Shown in pieces: positions 23,301 through 31,921 of a DNA stretch of 64,000 bases (the first letter of the stretch is position 1; each line of letters starts with the position of its first letter). This stretch comes from Antedon bifida (Eukaryota > Echinodermata > Crinoidea > Comatulida > Antedonidae). Both the position numbers and the translations under genes were made by a program. The stretch spans positions 11,086,001 to 11,150,000 of the forward strand of contig OY727099.1 in NCBI GenBank assembly GCA_963402885.1, in the 5' to 3' direction. The notes below the pieces were generated by a model that did not search any database, was not told the origin of the DNA, and saw nothing but the letters and a program-made list of their open reading frames with translations.

Positions 23301-25437
23301 TCCAGGGATACGAGACTCAGCGTTTTTAGAAACCAAAGGAAAGACATTGCAAATAGGAAATACACAAAGTACGACCTTAAAATGTCTAGTTCCTTTTACT
23401 CTAATGGAAACTCCCCTGGCTCAAGTCATGAACATTACATTAATCAGTTTTTATATATTTCATAAATTCTGAGACTTAATATGGATATATTAATTTGACT
23501 ATTAAATCTGGACATTTTCCTGTTTTTAAGGGTTATAATGTTTCAATAGGCTATACGTGTATATCCAATCAGTATTTTGGTATAACATTTATAAGCTTAA
23601 TTTTTTTTTCCAACAGATCGAATATTAAAAATCATATTTAAATCATTAAACACCCCTATCAGACAATAGTACCTTCCATAATCCCTTCCCTTGTCTAATG
23701 TACACTGTTACCAATATTTGGAATGTATTTATCACTCATTAGGTTAATTATTGTAGTCATTAGATTATTAATTATTATGTTCTATAAATTGTGATGGTCA
23801 TAAATTTTGAAAATTAAAATGTGAAAGATAAAACATTTTAATTGGGTCAGAGATATCTGCGTCATTTCTGTTACAATCAACTTATTTTAATTGGCACAAC
23901 ATATCAGAATTAAATGTTTGCGGTGTCCAATTGTAGTTTTGAATTGATGGCAATGAAAGAGATCCAACGTTCCTTTTGTTTTGCTTTTTTTGTTTTTTAT
24001 CAGAAGGTCAGACTGGGTCGATATTATAAAGATCATCCTATTGTCCCTCATAAACCTTAAATGGTGTTTTCTTATCTAGGTATTGTCTACAAATCTTCTT
24101 AACACCCGACGTTTGGGATCTTAGTATTTAATGAACTTTAAGTAGATTATCTCAGATCATTGGCCCAAATATCTGTAAGTTAGTTTTGATACGTTTTAAC
24201 ATAAGAAAAGGATCAATGGAATGCAGACAACACAGCACTTAATGATGCTTTTTAACTTGAAAACGCGATTGATACATTTGGCAAGATAAATAACTTCACT
24301 AGTCTGTATAACTTTAAAGATATATTGTACCCCCGGAAAAAATAATTTGTTAACTTTTTTTGTTGAATATGCCATTTTACTGTCAGATAATTAATCTTCA
24401 TTTTCATGTTTTTGGGAGACAATAAATACATCTTTTATGTAAATGTAAACATCTGTTTATTTTGCAATTTCATAAGTGAAAAATTATTTTTTTGGGGGTG
24501 TTTTTTTCTAAGAAAGTGATTAACTTTGTTAAAACTACAAAATGGACTATTCAAAATCTGATTTTATTAATCTTCACTAACTTGTCATGTTTTTGGGGGA
24601 CAATACATCTTTAAATGAATTCATTTTAGGATTTATATTTAATTTATTTTTACTACTACCATTGCTGCAGGAGTACTACGAAAGGTACTGAAAACTTAAA
24701 AACAACTCTAAGTCCTTCAAGCAGTATCTCATACTTAAACCATGAGCGCTAGCTATAATAACTCCATGCTGAAAAGAATACGAGGCATCAGACAATTTCA
24801 CTCTTCTCCGATTTTAACAATAATGTGCTGGTACTAGTTTCTTTCATCGAAATAAACAAAGCATTCTGGGAAGGGCATGTTTCCCAGGGTTTGGAATTCC
24901 TATAATACAATAAAGGCTTTTTACCCTTCCTGTTATTGTCACAATTGTTTAAATTAGTCATGCATTTGTAGCATTATGTACTTTACTTTTATTTCAATAA
25001 CAAAGGAAGGAGTTTCCTTCTGTTTACTTTTAATTAACAATTTCTAACACCTTTTTACTAAATAATTATTGATTAGGCTTGAATTTTCCAGGGATTTTGG
25101 CTTTATCTATAAATGAATATGCCTATATCCAATTCAACTTCATTATGTATCTGCAATCTTTTATGTTGTAAAATAAAATTATATGAGCCTTTGTATATAT
25201 GTTTTGTGATATTAATAATTCAATTTCAATAATGTATTTCAGATCTTGTGTTTAAATTAAATATAACACTCAATCAATGTAATTAATCTAAGTTTGTAAT
25301 GTTGTCCGGTGTAGTGTCTGCTTCTTAATTTGGAGGTTAATTTGTGCAGAAATAAAATACCTTGTTTCTTCTATTTCTTCTCGCCGTTCAAGGTTTATAA
25401 GCCCAATTTGCTTTTTAACAAATGCCTGTAGGTTCAT
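9483..25437 (-). CDS. IGHMBP2: IGHMBP2 / SMUBP-2, SF1 (UPF1-like) DNA/RNA helicase
   Basis: ATP-dependent 5'-3' helicase of the UPF1-like SF1B group, associated with ribosomes and tRNA; human mutations cause SMARD1. Sixteen exons in order: 25437-25361, 19345-19176, 18586-18388, 17515-17376, 16693-16527, 15896-15696, 15521-15297, 15011-14914, 13980-13798, 12728-12610, 12363-12269, 12178-12055, 11825-11649, 11331-11133, 10760-10622, 10244-9483. All junction phases fit, and the total is 1,024 residues (human 993). The order is an N-terminal helix, 1B barrel, helicase core, R3H, an extra C2HC finger and an AN1 finger. The start [20 protein letters not shown] aligns with human VESFVTKQLDLLELERD. 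An in-frame ATG 33 bases upstream is possible. Intron 1 is about 6 kb. All six core motifs look intact, so the gene is probably functional. Confidence 0.95.
11408..11542. mobile_element. MITE family A, copy 2
   Basis: In IGHMBP2 intron 13. The ends GGTCTGTCTACACTATCAAAC and GTTTGATAATGTAGACAGA are inverted; the interior GTCCATATATGGGCACATCAC matches the other copies. About 135 bp, non-coding. Confidence 0.8.
11871..11955. mobile_element. MITE family B, partial copy
   Basis: GCCTATTCAAAGTC, TTTATTAATCTTAATG and TTTTTGGGGACAATACATC end in TTTAA, matching the right part of the copy at 24.54-24.61 kb. In IGHMBP2 intron 12. Confidence 0.6.
12420..12545 (+). mobile_element. LINE-type 3' tail
   Basis: TTGTACTATTTTTATATACTG, then CAATAAAGATTATTTGATTGATTGA: an untranslated 3' end with AATAAA-like signal and a short TTGA-type repeat tail, as in many CR1/RTE elements. 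In IGHMBP2 intron 10 and opposite to the gene. No coding part remains. Confidence 0.45.
13097..13224 (+). repeat. Three-copy 40-bp tandem repeat
   Basis: TAGGGTCCGCTACCAGGGGT is followed by GCAAAGGGTCAAGTG; units start at 13106, 13146 and 13186, an exact 40-bp period. The third copy has substitutions (GTGAAAAGGATC). The array is more GC-rich than the surrounding intron 9 of IGHMBP2. Confidence 0.9.
14290..14575 (+). pseudogene. LINE (CR1/Rex/L2-like) reverse transcriptase C-terminal fragment with 3' tail
   Basis: The frame 14306-14428 reads [38 protein letters not shown], then PK and a stop. This matches the conserved C-terminal block of non-LTR retrotransposon polyproteins (GDRAF...WN-LP--IR-A-S---FK--LK--LF). 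The 3' UTR follows, with GGAAAAGTGCTATAAA and an (ATT)n-type tail ending about 14573. It is 5'-truncated, non-functional, in IGHMBP2 intron 8 and antisense to the gene. The exact clade cannot be set from 40 residues. Confidence 0.8.
16190..16445 (+). mobile_element. Possible retroelement 3' end
   Basis: A stretch in IGHMBP2 intron 5 ending TTTAAAATCCGGAATTGAATTAAATTGAAT, a short-period AT-rich tail preceded by CCTGGGTCTGGCATGTG. No protein is recognised, so the call rests on the tail alone. Confidence 0.25.
17322..17351 (+). repeat. (GT)n microsatellite beside a splice donor
   Basis: About 15 uninterrupted GT units. On the IGHMBP2 strand this is an (AC)n run beginning about 24 bases past the exon 4 donor (donor at 17375-17370). 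Confidence 0.95.
17376..19345 (-). other. IGHMBP2: IGHMBP2 exons 2-4: N-terminal 1B barrel region
   Basis: Exon 2 encodes [28 protein letters not shown] and CLPTNSFSP, matching human GVCLLKLQVSSQRTGLYGR. Exon 3 gives [16 protein letters not shown] and [12 protein letters not shown] (human [12 protein letters not shown]). Exon 4 gives [13 protein letters not shown] (human SLIEVLFGRSAPS). These are the accessory-barrel segments that precede the Walker A motif. Confidence 0.92.
19096..19152 (-). repeat. Partial tandem duplicate of IGHMBP2 exon 2 end with its own splice donor
   Basis: Just 80 bp downstream of the end of exon 2 (19176), on the gene's strand, lies a copy of its last ~60 bases: GGTATTCAAAGAACCCCC, a 6-base deletion, then CTGCCTACCAACAGCTTCTC and TCCAG|GTGAGT. 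The copy keeps an open frame ([19 protein letters not shown]) but has no usable acceptor. Reading through from exon 2 meets an in-frame TAG before the second donor. Confidence 0.85.
20875..20940 (+). mobile_element. tRNA-derived SINE fragment
   Basis: TGTGGTTAGGTGGTTAAGT resembles an A box region. GGTTCGAATCC at 20906-20916 is a perfect B-box consensus. The fold of a full tRNA is not present, so this is a SINE head fragment and not a tRNA gene. Confidence 0.5.
22984..23108. mobile_element. MITE family C, diverged copy
   Basis: GCATAGCTTGTGCCACGTA, TTACCGTTACCGCTCGTCTG and TGTAAATTGG match the 2.75-2.87 kb copy. The left terminus is degraded. Confidence 0.6.
24314..24614. mobile_element. MITE family B, copy 3 (possibly compound)
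   Basis: Starts TTAAAGATATATTGTACCCCC and ends GGGGGACAATACATCTTTAA. The internal segment TTAATCTTCATTTTCATG, TTTTTGGGAGACAATAAATAC at 24390-24440 repeats the right end, so two copies may be overlapped or nested. Confidence 0.7.
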
Positions 25438-26599
25438 ATCTGAATGAATAAAAGTGTAAATTAAATGCATGTCTAGATTTAATATAATCACTGTTGGTTA
25501 TTATTGCAGCGTTTTAACTAACATTCATGTTGACAATTTACATTCTACGAGCTTAGACCTACCTAAGCCCATCACACACACTAGTCTAGCTAAGTTAGGC
25601 CTATCCGGCGACGTATTGGTCGTGTGAGTCGGACAGACAACAGCAACAACACAGGCCTAGACAAATCCAACACATTTAGTATTATAATACAACCTACTTT
25701 ATTCAATACTTTGCTTAATATTATGCTAAAATAATCTATAAATCATACTATATTTATATTAAATAGTAAATATTAATAAGTTACTTCTGTGATGATCTTT
25801 TTAGACTAGGCTTCGACTCTACTGGGCCTAAAACATCATGATGACAAATCAAAACAAAAAAAAACATGATAAAAATATATCTACTGCCCTCATTCGCTGG
25901 AAAACTTGATGTTTAAAAAACAAAAGCAGACGACAAAAACAAAAACAGTGTGGTGAAATTGTGGTTAAAAATTGTATAAAAAAATTAATAATTTTGTCTT
26001 TTTAGGCATTTTTTAAAGCAAAAATAACTTTTAACTTGTTGGTTATTATTTCATAGACTGTGTAAAAACCATCAGTGTTTGGATGTAGTTCGAATTTATC
26101 TTTAGTGATTCATATGTAAATTAGCCCGAGCTCAGCTTTTCACAAGTTTTGTAAGCACCGCCTACTCGCGAGAGATTGACCGCCACGGTTCGTGCATCAC
26201 GTCTGCTGGCAGTGTCTATTGAAAGAGGTTCAGTAGCAACAACATACACGCTAAGGACACCACTTACAACACTGGAATGTATGGCTTTTCTTATTTATCT
26301 TTTATTGTAAAGAAGGCGTTCGTTGAATTGAGCTTTTTATTTCTTGTTTATTAGGAAGGGAAACACACCCTCCATTCATTGTTTCAGAAACGCTTGTACA
26401 GTTCAAAACAGATACATTTCTGTCGTGATCAATTTTTACAAACCGGTTGTGTTGCATTGAAATAGACGTATCGCTCCCCCATTTTGGCGATACATTTTAT
26501 TCTATTTTACGCAAACTTTTACGGATAGTTTAGTGCAATTCATTTGCGACTTTTTGTGGACCTACTTTCTAGTGATTTTGACAATTTTACAAACTAACT
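25438..26599. promoter_or_regulatory. Divergent promoter interval between IGHMBP2 and a secreted-protein gene
   Basis: About 1.16 kb separates the two start codons, which face away from each other. The interval carries both 5' flanks. The part from 26100 to 26500 is less AT-rich (CGCCTACTCGCGAGAGATTG). No TATA box can be assigned with confidence. Confidence 0.5.
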
Positions 26600-26721
26600 A
26601 TGGATTGGAAACATAGATGTAACCCATTAATAATTTTGTTATGGATCTTTGCAATAATCGTCAACACATCCTCATTGGCTAGGACACTTTCAGCAATTGA
26701 ATGGGACCAGAAAAACATAGG
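26600..26721 (+). CDS. First coding exon of a secreted or membrane protein (possibly ephrin), partial
   Basis: ATG at 26600 is preceded in frame by TGA (26579-26581). The exon encodes 40 codons plus two bases, then a consensus donor GTAAGT at 26722. MDWKHRCN is followed by a hydrophobic core (PLIILLWIFAIIV) and NTSSLA, a classic signal peptide with likely cleavage after LA. Mature residues are RTLSAIEWDQKNIG. The I-x-W-x3-N spacing matches the start of ephrin ectodomains (e.g. PIYWNSSN), and ephrin genes have a signal-peptide first exon with a long first intron, so ephrin is a candidate. Fourteen residues are far too few to be sure. No later exon was found in the next 37 kb. Confidence 0.55.
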
Positions 26722-28095
26722 GTAAGTTTCTTAAATGTATTTAAAATATTAATTATTGGATTCCTATTTGTTTTATATTTAATGCTTATTAATTATATTT
26801 TTTGCTTTGAACATTACATTTTTCTGTCTTTGGATTATCCTAAACTTTTTAAAGAAAAATATTTATTACAGTATCTGTATTTAAATCTTTAATATTTTTT
26901 ATTTAAAATAACATAAAAAAAAAATGTTATTCTCAATTGCGTTGAAGTTGTATAGTCTACTGTTACTCGATAATAAAATTTTTTTTTTGGGACAAATAAG
27001 TCTGTATTTTTTATATTTTTTCAAATAAATTTGTTCAGCATCCACTATAGCAGAAACAACAAGCCCTTCCATCAAAGATGTTACGTTGTAAGGAATATTG
27101 GAGAACTGCTATAATAACAGAATTTATTACTGTAATGTGTGTTTGTTTTAATCAAACAAACTTTCCAGGTGCAATGTAGTGACTTTCATGTCCCGTTTGT
27201 GTACCTGCTGTGCTCTCGTCCATATTTACCCTTTAATTGTTCATCTGAGAACCTTTCTCACTGGTTTGTGGTGGGAGGACCCAAGGAGGGTGTACCCATG
27301 TTACCAGACATATCCTACTATAAGTTGGAACTTAAGTTTATTCTCAGCTTTGTCTTGTTAGGCCTAGGGCCCAGGTGTTACATTTTACCTATCATGGAGT
27401 TTAGTGAACTCACTTTAAGCTCCAGAAGCTGTATCTAAATTTAGTTTACTTGTATGTACAATTCTTAGTTAATACCTACAATCCTAACCTAACCTAAATT
27501 TGGAAAATTTTTTTATAAATCCAAATAAAGAAATAATACTGTAATTTAAGATTTTCTTGAATTGAATAGAATATTATTGACTAAATTGTCCTTTGGTTTT
27601 TGATAAATTTAAATAAAAGAAAATTCTGATATCATTACATTACAAAAATAAATTATACTATTAATTTGTTGTGTGCCGTACTGTATCTTCTGAAAATCTA
27701 GGTTAAATTCATCTTTAAGTATGTTGCAATGGATTCTTTAAATCTTTAATTTACATAATTTACCTACTGTACATTCAGAAATTATACTTTAATGGGCTAC
27801 GATTAATTTAAATTTATGGTAAATTAATATCCAATATGCAAATTATTCCTAAATTGTATGCAAACTTATTAACATTAATGCATCATTCCTGCTCTTTCCA
27901 ATTTTATTCCCATAATTCCCACATGATCTTTGATAATGACTTATGCAAATAAAGCCTTCAATCAAATGCAGGACAAAGCCTATGTTAAGTGCTCTATTGT
28001 TTTACAGGAAGAAGATCTCCTTACTACATTTATTTTCTAATGTGTGACATGTTCTGATTGACATTTCTTTAAAACATTAATTGGATTATACTGAA
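26722..28095 (+). other. Start of a very long presumed intron; no exon recognised
   Basis: AT-rich. An ORF at 27139-27438 lacks family resemblance and has no convincing splice context. Confidence 0.5.
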
Positions 28096-29040
28096 TAGTA
28101 GAGTAGAACTAATGAAAAAAAGGGGCCAACCTCAAAAAAATTGCAACAAAAGGTTTTTCAACGGATTTTGGTAGTATTGGGTGTACTAAATAACAGAAAA
28201 AAAGTCTCAAGAATTTTGACCACCGGAAAGTGTTTTTTTTTCAAGATGGCCGCCAAAATAGATAAAACGTTAAAATGTCAATACCTCCTAAACTACTTGG
28301 TCTATTGATATGATTTTGGTACCAAAATACTCAGAACATACATATTTATATTTGCCCTAATAGAACATTTTGGCCAAAAATGACCGGAAATGCTATTTCT
28401 TGCATGTTTGACCTTTGACCTTGATATGTTGTATCTTGGTAACAACTGACCGTAGGGAAACAAATTGTGACTCAAATTGTTCAGAATGTACATATTTACA
28501 TTTATTGTAATGAGACATTTTGTCAAAAAATGGTTAGAAGTAAAGGTTATTGACCTTTAACCTTTATCTATGTAGAATGTCCATATCTCGGCAACTATGT
28601 GTGGTAGAGATTTAAAATTGGGCTCTAAATACTGAGCATATGCTTATTTATATTTACTCTAATGAAACAGTTTGACAAAAAATGACCAGAAACGACATTT
28701 TTTGATGATTGACCTTGATATGCTATATTTCGATAATGACTGACTAAGACATACTATTTATGGCTCAATTTGTTCAGAATATAATTATTTTTATTTCGTA
28801 TAATGGTCTAATCTACCCATGGAATTAAGAGCTTTCCTGGGTAACTGTAATATTTATAAAGACTTTTAGAATATGAGTTCAAGTTCAAATTGTTCAGAAC
28901 ATACTGTATACATTCTTAATAATAATAGTGAATAAAAAACCCGAAAAGTAAACAAAAACAAATATAATAATAATTTTTAATTTCTAATTACGGTATAGCA
29001 GCAGTTGATTGGATATTGTGCATGTATTTAGTACGGCTTC

Positions 29041-29575
29041 CTAAACAACTTTTTTAACTTCGTCTTCATCATCGTCATCAATCTCTCTATCTACGTTGTT
29101 CCATTCTTCTAGTTGACACACTCCCCAAACTGAAGTACATGCCAATCCATAGCATCTACAACTGCAACATACAGTTTTACATCCAGTAGTACAGTTACAA
29201 TGGATGATTTTCAAAAGTTCTTCTGAAGCAGCAGTTTCAATCGTCATTATTGGCACAAATGTTTTATTAAAAACTTCCCCGACTTGGTAGCATCCATGGT
29301 ATTATCTTTCTTTATCCATTGCATGATTTGATAGTATACTCTAAGACTGTGACATTTTGTAGCAGATGAGGTTGGTGGTAGTAGTTGTTGAGGTTTGATA
29401 AATTATTTACCCTCAGCAACTTTCTTATTAAACAGCTTGCATCTGTAGCTATTTGGGAAATCCAGTGACTTGGCTCCAAAACGAATAGACATGGCCTTTA
29501 ATCCAAACTCCTCGATAGTTTGAAATTTCTGATGCGGTTGAGTGAAACTATCGGCACACATCAGTGTCATATTCT
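29041..29575 (-). pseudogene. C-terminal part of a transposon-associated Cys-rich protein, broken
   Basis: On the minus strand, with stops or frame changes between them: SFTQPHQKFQTIEEFGLKAM, FNKKVAEGK (stop), KPQQLLPPTSSATKCHSLRV, YYQIMQWIKKD, then the frame 29256-29041 with LLKIIHCNCTTGCKTVCCSC, RCYGLACTSVWGVCQLEEW and an acidic end. This layout ('...LPPTS-A-K-HSLRVYYQ-MQW...', then '...CNC-T-C-T--C-C---GL-C...') is one I know as an uncharacterised family scattered through invertebrate genomes and linked to mobile DNA. The in-frame stop at VAEGK* shows decay. The function of the family is unknown to me; the Cys-rich end may bind zinc. Confidence 0.65.
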
Positions 29576-29669
29576 AGGTTACTTTCTATCAATTTATTGA
29601 TTTATTTGCCTTCCTAAAGATGTCTTTAGGCTTTGAAGAGTGAGGGTGGAAACGGACTTGATATTTCAT

Positions 29670-30332
29670 TACATCGTCTAGAGAGATTTGTCCTAACTGA
29701 ATTTGATGGAAAGAAAGAAGAATTCCTGTCAAGGCATGAGAACAAACACAAATTTATCAACATGCTTTCATATGAGCTATAGAAAAAAGAGTGGAGTTGT
29801 GGCTTGATGGTTATGATGCTTGGCTACCACTCCAAGGGTCCTGAGTTCAAGTCCCGTCACATGTCAGGATTTTTTCTAAGGACCAAATTACTCCACTCCC
29901 AAAGACTTGTAATAAGACTTTGTTTACGTAGAGCATCTTGTGTATATGTTTGTCTTGTGAACCTCTGAGGGTCCCTAATGATCAGCAATAGCTGGATGGA
30001 TCACCCTCATTAAATATGGTTTTAAAAAAAACAAAAAAAACGATGTTGACATTGCTCTGGCAACAGTTGAAGTCTCTGAACATAATACAGTAACTTTGAT
30101 TGGAGAAGACACGGACTTACTGGTACTTTTACTGTATCATGTAAATACAACAAACCGAGAAATGTACTTCAGATTAGACAAAGGAAAAGATGGGCCTACT
30201 AGAGTGATTAATGTAACCAGATTGAAATCTGTTTTAGGATATAAAATCATCCATTGTAACTACTGGATGTATGTTGCAGTTGTAGAAGCTATGGATTGGC
30301 ATGTACTTCAGTTTGGGGAGTGTGTCAACTAG
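29670..30332 (+). pseudogene. N-terminal and middle part of the same family, split by a SINE, fused to an inverted 3' end
   Basis: Plus strand: LERFVLTEFDGKKEEFLSRH, ENKHKFINMLSYEL, then a ~260-bp SINE. Coding resumes at 30042 with DVDIALATVEVSEHNTVTLI, GEDTDLLVLLLYHVNTTNRE and RLKSVLGYK. The latter block resembles a PIN/FEN1-like nuclease core (acidic D-x-D...GEDTDLLVLL), an inference only. At about 30240 it joins the right arm, reading IIHCNYWMYVAVVEAMDWHV and a stop at 30330-30332, a rearranged and frame-altered copy of the Cys-rich end. Not functional as it stands. Confidence 0.65.
29784..30041 (+). mobile_element. tRNA-derived SINE inserted in the decayed transposon gene
   Basis: The head GTGGCTTGATGGTTATGATG, CTTGGCTACCACTCCAAGG and GAGTTCAAGTCCC resembles tRNA A and B boxes. 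A body of about 150 bp follows (GATGGATCACCCTCATTAAATATGG), ending in an A-rich tail (TTTTAAAAAAAACAAAAAAAAC). It cleanly interrupts the protein frame between NMLSYEL and DVDIALA. A-rich flanks (AGAAAAAA / AAAAAAAAC) obscure the target duplication. Confidence 0.75.
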
Positions 30333-31836
30333 AAGAATGGAACAACGTAGATAGAGAGATTGATGACGATGATGAAGACGAAGTTGGAACAGTTGTTTAA
30401 GATGCCGTACTAAATACATGCACAATATCTAATCAATTGCTGCTATACCATAATTAGAAATTTAAAAGTTATTATTATATTTGTTTTTGTTTACTTTTCG
30501 GTTTTTTATTTACTATTATTATTAAGATTGTATACAGTATGTTCTGAACAATTTGAACTTGAACTCATATTCTGAAGGTCTTTATAAATATTACAGTTAT
30601 TTGATTCCCAGGAAAGCTCTCTATTTCATAAGTAGATTAGACCATTATACGAAATAAAAAATAATTATATTCTGAACAAATTGAGCCATAAAAGGTGTAT
30701 CTCAGTCAGTCATTATCGAAATGTAGCATATCAAGGTCAATGGTCAAACATGTCGTTTCTGGTCATTTTTTGTCAAACTGTTTCATTAGAGTAAATATAA
30801 ATAAGTATATTCTCAGTATTTAGAGCCCAATTTTAAATCTCTACCACACATAGTTGCCGAGATATGGAAATTATACACAGATAAAGTTAAAGGTCAATAA
30901 CCTTTACTTCCAACCATTTTTTGACAAAATGTCTCATTACAATAAATGTAAATATGTACATTCTGAACAATTTGAGCCATCATTTGTTTCCCTACGGTCA
31001 GTTGTTACCAAGATACAACATATCAAGGTCAAAGGTCAAATTGTCAGAAATGGTATTTCCGGTCATTTTTGGCCAAAATGTTCTATTATAGCGAATATAA
31101 ATATGTATGTTCTGAGTATGTTGGTACCAAAATCATATCAATAGACCAAGTAGTTTAGGAGGTATGGACATTTTAACTTTTTATCTATTTTGGCGGCCAT
31201 CTTGAAAAAAAACACTTTCCGGTGGTCGAAATTCTTGAGACTTTTTTTCTGTTATTTAGTACACTCAATACTACCAAAATCCGTTGAAAAACCTTTTGTT
31301 GCAATTTTTTTGAGGTGAAACCTTATTTCTACTCTACTAGAAGTGTTAATGATAATGAAGCTCCATGGGATAATGTACAGTACAGTACAGTAGTAATTGT
31401 GACATACTTATTGTACAAATGTATTTGTCTATTTCGTGCCTTGCTTTACCTGAATAAACCAACATTGGCCTATTTCTCTCTTTGAGAAGAGTACTACTGT
31501 ACAACTCGATTACATAAAAAATAACCCTATCAGACAATTAAATACAGTACACCTAACCTAATTAGTAATACACCACCATCATCGTTCTTTTTTCATATTC
31601 CTCTGTGTAGATTTGAACACACAATACAATGTTACTAAAGGTTTCTGTACAGTACTTTGTATATCTTATTGATATGTTATCAGCAAAATAATGTATTGGT
31701 GGGCTAACATTCTTTCCTGTAATTAATCATTTCATTATAACATACTTTGTAAACTAACATATTTAATTAACTGTTCTTCATTAAAGAGTTCATAAGAAAA
31801 GCCAAAATGAGTGAGTGTTGAAGGCTAATGTTAGCT

Positions 31837-31921
31837 AAAGGGCTCTTTTATCTTATTTCTTGTTGACTTGTTCTCATTTAAAGGGCTCTTTTATCTTATT
31901 TCTTGTTGACTTGTTCACATC
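31837..31921 (+). repeat. Two-copy 43-bp tandem duplication
   Basis: AAAGGGCTCTTTTATCTTAT, TTCTTGTTGACTTGTTC begins at 31837 and again at 31880, almost identical. Confidence 0.9.

Larger units (their letters stand above)
19346..25360 (-). other. IGHMBP2 intron 1 (about 6 kb)
   Basis: AT-rich intron with no recognisable coding sequence. It holds a tRNA-derived SINE fragment (about 20.9 kb), a MITE C copy (about 23.0 kb) and a MITE B copy (24.3-24.6 kb). The ORF at 22992-23465 overlaps the MITE and resembles no known protein. Confidence 0.7.
28096..31339. mobile_element. 3.2-kb element with about 1.1-kb inverted arms
   Basis: The left arm (28096 to about 29210) and right arm (about 30242 to 31339) are inverted copies. 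The outer ends are TAGTAGAGTAGA / TCTACTCTACTA. Shared words include GCAACAAAAGGTTTTTCAAC, AAGATGGCCGCCAAAATAG, CTACTTGGTCTATTGATATG and, at the inner ends, GGATGATTTT. Each arm contains about four degenerate units of about 150 bp (starts near 28332, 28482, 28634 and 28775 on the left) with GACCTTGATATG and CAGAAYRTACATATTT. The innermost part of each arm is a coding 3' end, and the ~1-kb centre carries more coding fragments in both directions plus a SINE. It is either a transposon with very long TIRs or an inverted duplication of its 3' half. Confidence 0.8.

Noticed and set aside
22992-23465. 157-codon ORF as a gene
   Set aside because: Starts inside MITE C, has AT-rich low-information composition and lies in IGHMBP2 intron 1. 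I could not link it to a family.
27139-27438. Candidate second exon of the secreted-protein gene
   Set aside because: No signal of a known domain, no convincing AG/GT pair with phase 2, and no ephrin motifs.
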